A stretch of DNA of 64,000 bases, taken from positions 10,608,466 to 10,672,465 of the forward strand of contig JARUPZ010000002.1 in assembly GCA_031213475.1 (NCBI GenBank), written 5' to 3'. A program made the translations under genes and the position numbers. This DNA is from Nereocystis luetkeana (Eukaryota > Sar > Phaeophyceae > Laminariales > Laminariaceae). Below the pieces are notes generated by a model, which saw nothing but the letters and a program-made list of their open reading frames with translations, was not told the DNA's origin and did not search any database. Each line of letters starts with the position of its first letter. The stretch's first letter is position 1. This document shows, in pieces, positions 21,601-33,600 of the stretch.

Positions 21601-24600
21601 ACCGTAGCGGGAAGGGGGGAGAAGAGCCTGCTATGTGACCCCGGATCTGAGTTACGAGTTGGAAGGAGAGAGAAGAAGATGTGCGAAGATAATGAATGGG
21701 ATAAAAAAAGAAAAAAAAAGAAGGTACCTGGTATCTGAAATGTTTTTTTTTTGGGCAAATGCCAAAATCAGGTATACCTGATCCGTTTGTGCCAAAATCA
21801 GTTACACACTAAAACCAAGTAAAAACGCCCGCCTCGAGCGGTGTTCTGTCCATGAAAAAGTCCGGTAAAACGGAATGCGTAAAGCACAAAGCGTGCCACA
21901 TGGCCTCCAAAATCTGCAATGCTTTGCTTGGTTTAGGATGTACTGGTACACTATTAATAGGCTTCGTTTCGCCACGGCGGGGGCGCCAAGAAGAGTATCT
22001 GGAGCCCCCCCCCCCATTGACAGCTTTAAATCTTCTAGACCATCGTCGCGGAACCGCCTGCTTGGCACGAAATTATCTTGTCCTACCAAACCTGAGACCA
22101 CCTCGACGCGGGGTGGTGCAGGTAAAGACCATGGTGCTGTATCGACTGCTGGGGCCATGGAAAACAACACACAGAGTGTGTGTGTTCTTCACATTAAACC
22201 GTTCTTTCTACCCGTCGACATGCAGCACAACCAGTGTCCGTGCCGATTCCACATCACAACAACTATTAAATAACTGAAACGCACACCCTTCGAAAGAAAA
22301 AAGTGAAACCAGCGTACGCATGCATGCATATGTAAATACGTACTTTTACGTGTGCGTTCTTCACATTAACCGTTCTTTCTACCCGTCGGCATACGTACGA
22401 CGTACGAGTACCGAGTTTATCCGTTAATACTGAAGAACTTTAACCGAGGGAGGACAGACGCATATACGCAGAGAAAAAACAGTGAACGTATGGGCCTCTC
22501 TGATATGTTCAAAGTTGGCCAAAATCAGTTGAAAGCTATTAATAGACAGAGTAGAAAAAAACAGGTATAACTTGGCATTTTCGAGCCAAAATCAGTTACA
22601 ATGCCAGCTTGGCCAATAGCAAGGCTCCTGGCGTGTGTTTTATACTTGGTTTTAGACTGTAACTGATTTTGGCCAAAAAGTGGCCAGGTATACCTGATTT
22701 TGGCAAAAACCCTTTTTTCCAACAATTCTAGTGTCATACCCCACAGGTATCACGTACCGGCACTCACTTTTGCTCCTTTGTCGCACTTGCACCCACCCAC
22801 CCACCCACGCACCCATCCGCCGTCCGTTCGTTCGTTCGTTCGTACGTACCTGGTGTGGTGATCTCCGGTTGTGACAGAGATGCGCTCAGATCTTCCGAAA
22901 CAAGGTGAAGGGGGTGGCGGTCTCCAAGGGCATCGCGTTCCCCACCTGCGTCTCCGTCAACGAGTGCGTGACGAACAACAGCCCGCTCGAGTCCGAGGCA
23001 TCAAAACACGTGAGAGGTTGAGGGGAGGGCCATGCATGTGTCATGCTTTCAGGGAGTTTGGGTCATCGGGAGAGGAAGACTAGGTAACCGTAAGATGCCC
23101 GTAAACAAAGCACACCCTTGCGGGTAAGAAAGACACCCGTAAGGTATTCCGTAACGTACGCTTAACCCCTTTAGCACCGCAGTCCCGTTTTGGGGACAAA
23201 CTACGTGACGTTTGAGTGGTTTGTCCCCAAAACCGGACTGCGGCTCTATAAGGGTTAATGTACCCGTACTGTGTCCGTAGCTACAAGTCAACGATTCAAA
23301 GGACGACTTTTGTGGGGCCTTGTTGTAGGCACGTACGTCGCATGTATATAAATAACTTTGTGCTGGTATACATAATACACGGTGGATGGGATTAGCCAGC
23401 GTGGCATTGTGCGGAGCGGTGCCGGTTGCCACTCTAGATAGTGCCGGTATGCGCCAGCTGAGTTTTCTGGTGGTTTTTGTCGGTATTGGGGCAGCAGGGA
23501 AGAACTGGGTGGACATTCGTGGTTCTCGAGATGGTTTGCACGCAGCCCTCCAGGCACTTTTTCCCTCCCCGCTTCCCCGCCCAAGTTCCTCGGAACGCGG
23601 CGAGGGGGAGAGGGGAGAGAGAGGGGGCCGAGTGGGTCCGCGCGGCGAACAAGGACCGAGCGCCAGTCCGCTAGCCCAGAAGATCAAACGGGGCACGGTG
23701 CTCTCACGTTCGCCCTTTGGCCGCGCCCTCGCGGCGAGGCTCTGGGCTTGAGCGTTCGAGAGGCGCCTGCCCTGCCGGCTTTTGACATTCGGGGGGCGTG
23801 TCCGGGCGATGAGCCCCTCTGTTTCCATGGGCCTTTACACCGTCCGGTCCGCTTTTCCCGCCAAACATTTGTAGATTTTATGCAGCAGCAGCAGCAGTAC
23901 CATCAGAATGTTCAATGTTGGGTGTCGCGTTTTTTTTTTTCTTGTCCGATAGCAGTACCTTCAGAATGCAACTTTGGCGTTTCGTAGTTTCGCCATGGTG
24001 TTGGACGGCAGTTGGGGTCGCTTTTTGTGCGTTGTTAGTTTTTGCTGTACCTGGTTGGGCCCTTCAGCTGTTGCTGCTTATTGGGGTTTGTTCGTTTCCA
24101 AGCGTGGTTTTGGTAATACTGCTGTGCTGTACAAGGTAGGGCTTGAAAGCAACTGCTGCGCGATGGCAAAATATTCCCACCACACGCGTATGCTATGTAC
24201 CGGAGCTACATATTTCAATCAAGGCTTGCGTAGATGCAGATGACCATGTGAATGAACAGCAGTAAACATCGACCTTGCTGTGTACCAGGTACCTGGTACG
24301 AATTTGCCATAAATCTGCGTCACGTTCACAATCGAGACCTCCAGAAAGTTCGTTTGCTTTTTCCGGCATATGTACAAGTACACGTTTTTTTTTTCTTGTT
24401 CTCGATGGGAGCGAAACGCCTGCCACGCTGTCTCCCCATGATGCCACGAAGCGCTGGTAGTGGCGGGATTCCGTCTAGTTCCGAGTGAAGGCAAAGCAAC
24501 TACTTATATCACTCTCCCAGACCTCTAAATAGATCGTTGCTTTGTGCCTACACTATACCAGGGTGTACGTGCGTAATATGACAGTTCGCAGTTGGCACAC

Positions 24601-27600
24601 CTGCCGCATGCCCAATTTTGAACACGTATTGACGTTTTGTGTGGCTTTTTGCGTTGTGTGATGGCACGCGCAGGAGGCTCTCAAGGTTAACGATATTGTC
24701 AAGATCGAGCTGGGCTGCCACGTCGACTACTACTCGGGAGTGGTGGCTCACACGGTGAAGGTGAGGGAGGGGGATCGCCGCCCTCGTTTGGCGCGGTGGC
24801 TACGAGTATTGTGTTGGGTGCGTATTGCTGCTGCACAAGAAAGAGTAAATGAAATGCAGCAGTACAAGCAGTTCAGACAAGGAAAGCTCATAATCCTTTT
24901 CTTTGCCGCAATCAGAAAGGCACCGGCACCGTCAGGACGAGTGTCTGCTGGCGTTTGCTCCTTCCCCCGATCGTTTTGCGTTCACCTTGGCGGCAGGAAG
25001 AGACGCGCTATATCTTCACTCCCCAATGTCATCGCAACGGCGAACACCACAGTAGGTTTACCACGAGGTATCATACTTGGTAAATACCAGGTATACATCA
25101 CTGACGACATTTGCACCCGTTTGGCAGTTTCGTCTCAATCGTTCTATTTTTTGTTTTGTTTGTCCTAATTCTTGCGCAGCGCACGCGCACACGACTCTTG
25201 TTCGTAGCCTCACGTACTTGCATGCACTACTATTCCATGATGACCATTCTGGCGCCCCAAACATGATGTGCCGGAAGGCAGGGAGGGATGCCCGAAACGG
25301 CATCTTTTGTCCCGTCCCCCTGCTCTCCGCGCACAACTCAGCGCCTAGATTATTCGCCGGTCGCAGCCTCGGTCACGCGGTGCCGCGAGGCACACACGTG
25401 CTTCGAGGTTTTGCTTTGTTCCGGCAGCGGCCAGACAACCGCTCACCTATTCCACGGGTGCCGCCCAGCTTTTCACGGGTAGCGCCTACTATATCACTGG
25501 TGAACATTTCGACCTTCAACCCTTTTACTCTCGTACGACTGCAGAGTCCCGTTTTGGGGACAAACTGCTGTACGTGGGATTTTTTTTTTTTTTGTCCCTA
25601 AAGCGGGGACCGCAGTTCTCAAGCAAGGAGTTGAGCAGCCTCTTGCCCGTTTTTTTTTGTTTTTTGTTTTGTTTTTCTGTTCACAGCTTGTTCAGTGACC
25701 ATGGGCTAACACATTTCGGGAAAGTCTGTACGTACCCTGGTACGCAGCTTATGTGAGGACATCATCATCGTCATAAGTGCGCTCTGAGATCGAAATCGAC
25801 GATCGCCATTTTGTTTTTCAAGTTGACCCTTTTAGGACCCCAGTCTCGTATTGGAGACAAACTACGTGTAAATTGAGTACTTTGTCCGCACATACGGAAC
25901 TGCGGTGCTAAAAGGGTCAATATACATACCAGGTACTACAGTACAAGTTCCTTTTGATTGTGATCCGGGGCGGTGAGTTCTTTGTTTCTGATTTGTGTGT
26001 TCCAGAGCTGATCTGTCCCAGGTGCTTGATTTTAGAGCGGTGTCGATTCACTCATTAACTCATTAGTATCATATACCGGGGATACCTAGTAAGGCTTTCG
26101 TCCTTTTGGACAAGGTGTTGCTAGACCTGACCTGTTGTTTCGTATTTCTTTCTGGTGTTGCAGGTGGGTGTGGACCCGGTGGCGATCGGCTCCATTACCG
26201 GAGTGGAGGCGGACGTGATCCTTGCCGCCTATTACGCCGCCGAGGTGGCCGCGAAGACCATCAAGGCCGGGAACACAAACACGCAGGTCAGGGAACGAGC
26301 TGGTGGCGGTCTGCTACGTAATTTTTGGTTAGTGTGCGAGAGCGTGCGTGCGTGCTTTCGTGCGTTCGCGCTTTCGTGCGTGTGCGTGCTTTCCCATGTG
26401 CGAGTTTCGGGCGTACGGGCTTTGGTGTGTGCGAGGTTTCGCGTGTGTTGTTGGGACAAGTGGGCGGGCGGGCGCATAGCGGACGTCCGGCCAAAACATA
26501 CTCGGAGTGCGTTGTAGTATTATCTCTTTTTGGTACGTGTTGCCAGAGTGTTTTTTTCCAAAACTGACTTTTCGTTAACAGAAGGGCAGCGGGGGTCGGC
26601 GGCATCAGATGTGTGCGCGTTATTAAGCTGTTTTTTGGCGTGACTCTCTGAAACGCCCGCGTACGTCATACGGTATACGTAAACATACATGCGCAGCTTT
26701 TGCGCAAAACATATATAAACAACTGGCGATTTGACGGATCGCGAGCTGGCAGTTACGTCGCCACCGAAAGGTGGCTGGATCCACGCTTGTCAGTCTTAAT
26801 CCGTCTCCAGCGCCTAGAATAACCGTCGGCCGCTTCCCTCGATCCTGCAAAGCATCGAGGCGTTGCGTCGCGCCGACAGCGGCCAGACAACCGCTCACCT
26901 ATTCCACGGGTGCCGCCCGGGTTTCCCGCGGGCAGCGCCTACTATTAATAAATCACTGGTGAACATTCATAATTTTGTTAAAGGTCTAGTTGTTGTCCTG
27001 TCTTGTTGTGGGGTCTGTGGCGAGTCACTTCATCTTTCCCGTATATGTTTTCGTACATCATGTGTGTGTGTGTTTGTTTTTTTTTTGCCGCGTTTGACCC
27101 TTGAGAGTTCAATGTTTTCGGGCATGAACCGGTTATCGAGAGGCATGCGTGAGTTCAGTCTCCGAAGCCGAGCATGCGGCGATCATGTGTCTCGTTGTTT
27201 TTCAAGGTGGATTTATTTGGCGAACGTGGTCTGCCACTCCCGTAGTAGTCGGAGGGAGACCACTGCTGTCGCGCACTCTGCCGGCCGGGATTCCTCCAGC
27301 AGTAGGCAATGAGGCGCGTGCGCTGATTGCATTTCGTTGCGGGGGATGTGGAGCAAGAAGAATGATGGAATATGTAGGCTAGCCTTTTTTTTTTTTTTTT
27401 TTTTTTTTCATAAAAGGTGTGGCTTTGCTCTTTGCCGAAGTCTCATGGGGGTCGTAATTGTTGTCAACGTTTTTACCTCCAGGTGACGCAAGCAGCAAAG
27501 AAAGTGGCTGATGCGTACGGGGTGAACTTCGTCGCGGGAACGCTGATGGAGCAGATCACGAGGTGCGGTGAAGCTATTGCTTGGAATTGAAGCCTTCGAA

Positions 27601-30600
27601 TTTTCACATATTTAGCCGACAATCAAGATCGGTCGCTTCCTGTGCACACGATCTACTTTGGCCTTCCCAGATAGATGCGCCATGCCAGTACGTCAGTAGC
27701 TTTCGTGTGAGAGACGTCGCGGGTGTTGAAGGGATGCGATACGTTCTTACTTGTTGTAGTAAGATATACTGGTAGTTTATTTCGATCCGTATTAGTTAAG
27801 CCAGCGCCAGACATGGTCCAACACACATATATATATATATACCTGGTATATAGTATATACATGTCTATGTAGCATAGGGGGAGCAAGTTATTGGTCACGC
27901 TGTTCCACAGTGCTTTTCGTAAAATATTGTGTAGACGCATGTTTAATCTCCTATGATTCGTCAACTTGCACATGAAAACTTACGTGTGACTTTTCGTTGT
28001 TGTCGTCGTTGCTGTATCCCGGACCAGGTTCGGCATCGCCGGAAAGACGATCGCCCTGTGCAGCGAAGAGAAGGAGAAGGAGGTCGCCTTTGCGGTGAAC
28101 GAGGTGAAAATACGCCTAAAACGCACTTTCGAAACATGGTACTACACCAATAATTTTTGGTCTTTATCAAGTCCGTGTAGGAGCAAGCAGCGAGAGCGCC
28201 CAGCAGTACATACAGTACAGAACGGTACGGGAAGGATAGGATGATGGTTGCTTGCGCCCAGGCCAGCATACCTATTTACGACTCGTTGTGCTGCTATTTA
28301 CTCGGACAACGCTTACTCCAACGTGTGTCAAACCCTGCAGTAGTCGCCTAAGTGCATGTTGCTGTAGTCGTCGTCATTTTCTTCCCCTCTGAAGCCCCCG
28401 TACAGGTTTATAAGGTACTCTTTCCCTGAATGTCAACAGTTTGTACATGAATATCCAATCAAAACGAACATTAGATTACGGACATAGTACATACAACACA
28501 TCTCCTATAACCCTCTCGCAACCGCAAGCACAATCCGCCGCAATCTACTGAAGTTCCAATTATCGATAATCTTTCCCCGAAACGTGGGTGCAGTTATTGC
28601 AGTAGTTGCACAGACAGGACTTGAACCGACCGACCGACCGACCGACGGAACGTTTTTTTTTTTTCATTCAAGAGGCCTTGCTATGTTGCTTCGACTCCTT
28701 ACCTTGGTTACCTTAAGGTGTTGTGCGTTCGCCTTTGCGGCAGTAACAGACGGCGCTTTAGGAATAAACAGCCCCTGCTTGCTACTTGCGCATCGTACGA
28801 AGGTCGAGAGCTGTTTTTTTGCGCCAAGTATCATTTTGGACGACGCAGCCGAAAGCAAGGGATATACGTACTGTAGTTGCATGTGTTTTGATTTTTTTTT
28901 TTCCTTAATGTTTTCCGTTTTTTCCGCCCTACTTTTGGTTTGTATCCACGTAAAATATGACTATATACGGACCATCATCATGTTTCGCAGCACGACTCTT
29001 GTTCGTAGCCTCACGTACTTGCATGCACTACTATTGCATGATGACCATTCTGGCGCCCCAAGCATGATGTGCCGGAAGGCAGGGAGGGATGCCCGAAACG
29101 GCATCTTTTGTCCCGTCTCCCTGCTCTCCGCGCACAACTCAGCGCCTAGATTATTCGCCGGTCGCAGCCTCGGTCACGCGGTGCCGCAAGGCACACACGT
29201 GCTTCGAGGTTTTGCTTTGTTCCGGCAGCGGCCAGACAACCGCTCACCTATTCCACGGGTGCCGCCCAGCTTTTCACGGGTAGCGCCTACTATATCACTG
29301 GTGAACATTTCGACCTTCAGTAGCCTCTCTCAGGGATATAGCTTCAATGCCGTCTCACACCTGCGATTGGCTTGTGCGCCATCTCGCCTTTTCCCTCCGT
29401 CGCATTGGCGGCTGTCCCCGCCTGCAAGCCACGAATGCCGAGCAGAATGACGCCGCGGTGTGTACACCGCGTGCCTCCTGTTCGTAAGAAGAAACACTAG
29501 CTTGGGGCGATTCGGTTGAAGCTTGTTTTTTTTTTTTTTTTTTTGCCGACGTGTGCGTTTTTTCGGCCTCTGGTGGCGAACCATTCCTCTGATCGATGGT
29601 GGCTGCTTTTATATTTTTTCCCCACGTGGAGAGACTGATATTTATTTCTCTGTCAAACGCTATAAAATGACGTAGGTACGTCTTGTAGCTCGTGTACAAG
29701 GCTGCTTTTTGTCCCAGTTGACGCGTGTCTTCGTTCTTGCTTCGACGCGAACGCAACCCTGTAGGTGTACGGGGTAAATGTGGTGGTGAGCTCGTCAGAC
29801 GGAAAGGTCCGAGAGCAAGACCTGAGAACGACGGTTTTCAAGCGAAACGCGAACAAGAACTACCACCTCAAGATGAAGGCCTCCAGGTCAGCTTGTGCCC
29901 CCCCCCCCCCCCCGCCCCCCCCCCGACGGTTGCGGTTCGCTTGCCACACGACAGGTACGGGCTGTAGATAATATACGCTCGATGCGGTGGACAGACACAA
30001 TGTTGTGATACCAGGTACAGCGGCCAAGGTCTGTGGCTTGATCAAGGTTACGGAGTAGTACGGCGGGCGTGGTCGCCTTTTTCCGGTCGTCCGTTTCTAT
30101 ATACCGGTAGCTTGCTGCGTAAGCTGCCTAAAAATGCGAGTCAAGCGGAAGTTGTCTGTGCCTCCGTACAACCTCCTGCCGCGGGGGGGGGCGGAGCGGT
30201 CTGCCCTACATGACCGTCCATCGCACAACCAGCAGCGTTTTCTTCATCGGTACTCGGAAAAGGTGCACCGAAACTTGACGACTTACCAGTATAAAGTAAG
30301 TCACTTTTTTGAACAATCAAAAAGTAACTTTTTTTGTAACTCTTCAAGCTTCGGGGCATCTTTGCCAACATCGGAGAAGAATGTGCCTGATCGTCCGTTG
30401 TGCCGGGATGCTGGGTGAGCTACTCAATCCTCCTCTCTGCAGCCTTCGTGCGAGATACAACGGCTTCGGCCCGCCGCCCTTTTTCTTTTTTTGTGCCGCG
30501 CGTGCCATGTGCGGAATCTCAAACCAGGGTGTGCACCAACAAACGGAACAAATGGCAACCAAGCTCGCTTTAATAATCCGTAACCTAGATAAAGCCGCGG

Positions 30601-33600
30601 GCCCGGGCCCAACCACTCCGCCCCACCCGCTGGCGGAGCAGCTGGCCTGACGTCACAGCGCAGCGCACAACCAGGCACGTTCTTGCTCGTTGTTGATGAA
30701 ACCTGCAACCAAACAGGACAGTAAAAAAGCAATTTACTTTTACAAAAAGTAACTTGCTTTTTTACTATCCTGTTTCGGTGCTGCTTTCCCCCACATCAAT
30801 CAGGGACCGGTCGCGTGTGCGTCTTGCTGTGTAACGTTGGGCCAGCTGCTCCCACCCCCCTCGCTCCCCCGCCGCAGGGTTTGCCAATCCTCGTCTCGCG
30901 CCGCTCGCAGCTTGATCTGCGCGTCCGCTTCAGGCAGCGGTTTCGCCCCCCGCGCTGTACGCACGACTCTTGCCTTTTTGTCGGCGTCTTTTGAGCTTCC
31001 ATGTTGATTGTCATGGCTAAAAAGCTGCTGCTCTTGCAAGCGTGGGGGTTCCTCACCACGTCTTGTTTCTTCGCGCTCGGGTAGAGGCTCGACTCGCCCT
31101 CCTGCACTGTTCACCCCTTCCAAGGCCTGAGTGCTCGTCGCCGTTGTTGCCGCGGCTGGTGGCCACTGATGCCCTCAGCCCTGGCCGAATTTGCGGCGGC
31201 CTCCGCGTTGGCCGCACTCGGTTGTGAGTGTTGACCCTGCACCTTGTTCGTGTCCCTGTTGATCGCCCACCAGTAGAGTCCTGAAGAGCCTTAATCTTGC
31301 ACCAGCCCTCTGGAGGAGATTGACTGAATCTGCCCGTGATTTAGCCCCAACCAGAGCGTAGTTGGTCAACCGCTCGAGTGTCTTGCCGCAGACAGGCGCT
31401 GGTGTGATAGGATTCCAAGGGCGTATGTATCATTTACGTGCCCGGTCGGTACCTCCCGACGCTGGGAAGCACCGCAGAGAGACGCTGCCGGTTTGCTTGA
31501 CGTAGTCCTGGGCACTGTTCCACATATATCTTGACACCGAGCACACGAGTACTTCTCTCTACAGGTTGGACGTGGTCTTGCACGTTGGGTAGACACAACA
31601 TGAAACACGCCGGTGTACTGTACGTGCTCGTACGCATTATTACGGGGGAACCATATTATATAGGACTTGCGGTACCCAAAAAACCCTGTATATTTATCTA
31701 TTTTGACTCACAACATTTGGTTCTATTTACTATGGTCCCCCGTAGTAGTGTGTGTAGAGCACGCAGTCGTTTGGGGTTTCACGTTTGTCGGCTAACGTGT
31801 TTTGTCTGGCTCTGCCTTGCGCGTCCGTCTGTTGCGGGCCTCCTTTTTTTTGTTCCAGGTACCTGTACAACGAGGTGAACAGCAGGTTCCCGAGCCTGCC
31901 TTTCAGCTTGCGCGCATTGGAAGATGAGAAGCAGGTGAAGCGTTTTGCCGCGAGATGCTGTCCTCGTCTCGACGCAAGTGGCTCGCGTTGGGTTTGTGTG
32001 ATAGTTGCGTTTTCTGCCCAAGTTGCCGATCCCATACACGACGTACCTGGTATGGCCGAGGAGCAACCGAAACTATTTTCAACACTTGCTTCCTGTGATA
32101 ACGATGTCGCTGCGTGTTTTTTATTCGTACAAATGACATGCGGGTTACTTTTGAATATATTGTGAGCACGAGTTACGAGGCGTCGTTTGCTTGTACTGAT
32201 ATTTTTTTTTCACTTTTTTTGTTCGCATCTTTTGACAGATGATCGATTCCCACTTCATGATGTACGTTTTTTAGGTCACATATAGATAGATCTCTGATCT
32301 GTGCGAGGTATGATCTACCTCACGTTGCCGAATGGAAGCCGTATACGAATATATATATATATAGATAGTAGTCTGCATGGTCTATAGGACATGGTTGCTG
32401 GGTTAAATGTGTACTGTGCAGACCCTGAACACCATTTAATAGCGGCAGCTCAGGATCTCAATGGTGTACAGTAGATAGATAGATACATCGTCATCTGCCC
32501 AGCGTGTGAGGAGTTACCGGTAACGGGGCTCTTGGTGACGCAAAGCCGGGAGAGATGCCGGAATGTTGTTTGGCGTCCGTCCGGTTCCCTTGTCACCCTT
32601 CCACGGCGCCGAACCCCGCACCCACCGTCTCTTTTCTGGTGTCGCCGTTTGTTGTCTCTTATTCGGCTCCCAGGCGCGGTTGGGAGTTGTGGAATGCGCA
32701 TCGCACGACCTTCTGTCGTCCTACCCGGTGGTCTTCGCGCAGAGGGGTGCGAAGGTCGCACACTTCAGGTTCACGGTGCTCTTGCTGCCATCGGGCACCA
32801 GCAAGGTGCGGTCCGCGTTTTGCGTGTCATTCCGTCCGCGTATATCTGTTGCGTCGTGTGGGAGTGCCAGTGGCTTCTTCTGATCGCCCTCGGTCGCGCG
32901 TTGATTCGACCAATTTCGATGATGGCACACGCCCAATCCTTGGGGGGGGTGTATTCCGAACAACTGTACTACAGTATATAGACGGGGGATACGTGGGGTG
33001 TATTCCCGTACAGCAGTACACGGGCTACCGACAAAATCCGTTGTTTCGGCCTGCAACATGTTCAGTAGTTCTCTCTTGTCACTGTTTTCAGTCGGCAGCA
33101 GCATGCTGCATGCACCATATACATGCGTCTGACATGTGCAGGTTTATCGTTGGGGTCATCGGAGTAAGTGCAGGTTTATCGTTGGGGTCATCGGAGTAAG
33201 TTCGTTTCGTCGCCTAGACTATTAATAGTATCGATAGGTGCTAATCTCTACCGTGCGTTTCGTTTCCCCTTCAAACGTGCACGATGCCATCCGACAGGTG
33301 ACGGGCGTGGAGTTCAACCCGGCAATGTTCAGCTCAGAAAAGTCTGTCGACGCGGAGACTCAGGTTCGTATGTTCGCATGAACGATGAATCGTTGATATT
33401 TTTTGCGTGGACAGGTTATCGTTTTGTTATCGTTGCATTAATTGGGGGTTTCAGTGCTGCCTTTGCTTGGCATGGAAACGCCAGAGGTCAGCATGGCATA
33501 CGCCATGCATGCGACCCGCCAAAGCTCTACACACGGTTTTTTTGCACGGCTGGTTTCACACCCTTTTTTTAGCGGAAGGCTGGTAGTGAAGAGACGCATT

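Noticed and set aside
23049-23828. 259-codon minus-strand open frame in EBP1 intron 3
   Set aside because: GC-rich, Pro/Arg/Ser-rich shadow overlapping other open frames; it crosses foldback F1 copy 1 and shows no family features.
32555-33199. 214-codon plus-strand open frame
   Set aside because: Out of frame with EBP1 exon 10, which is clearly coding in another frame; shadow.
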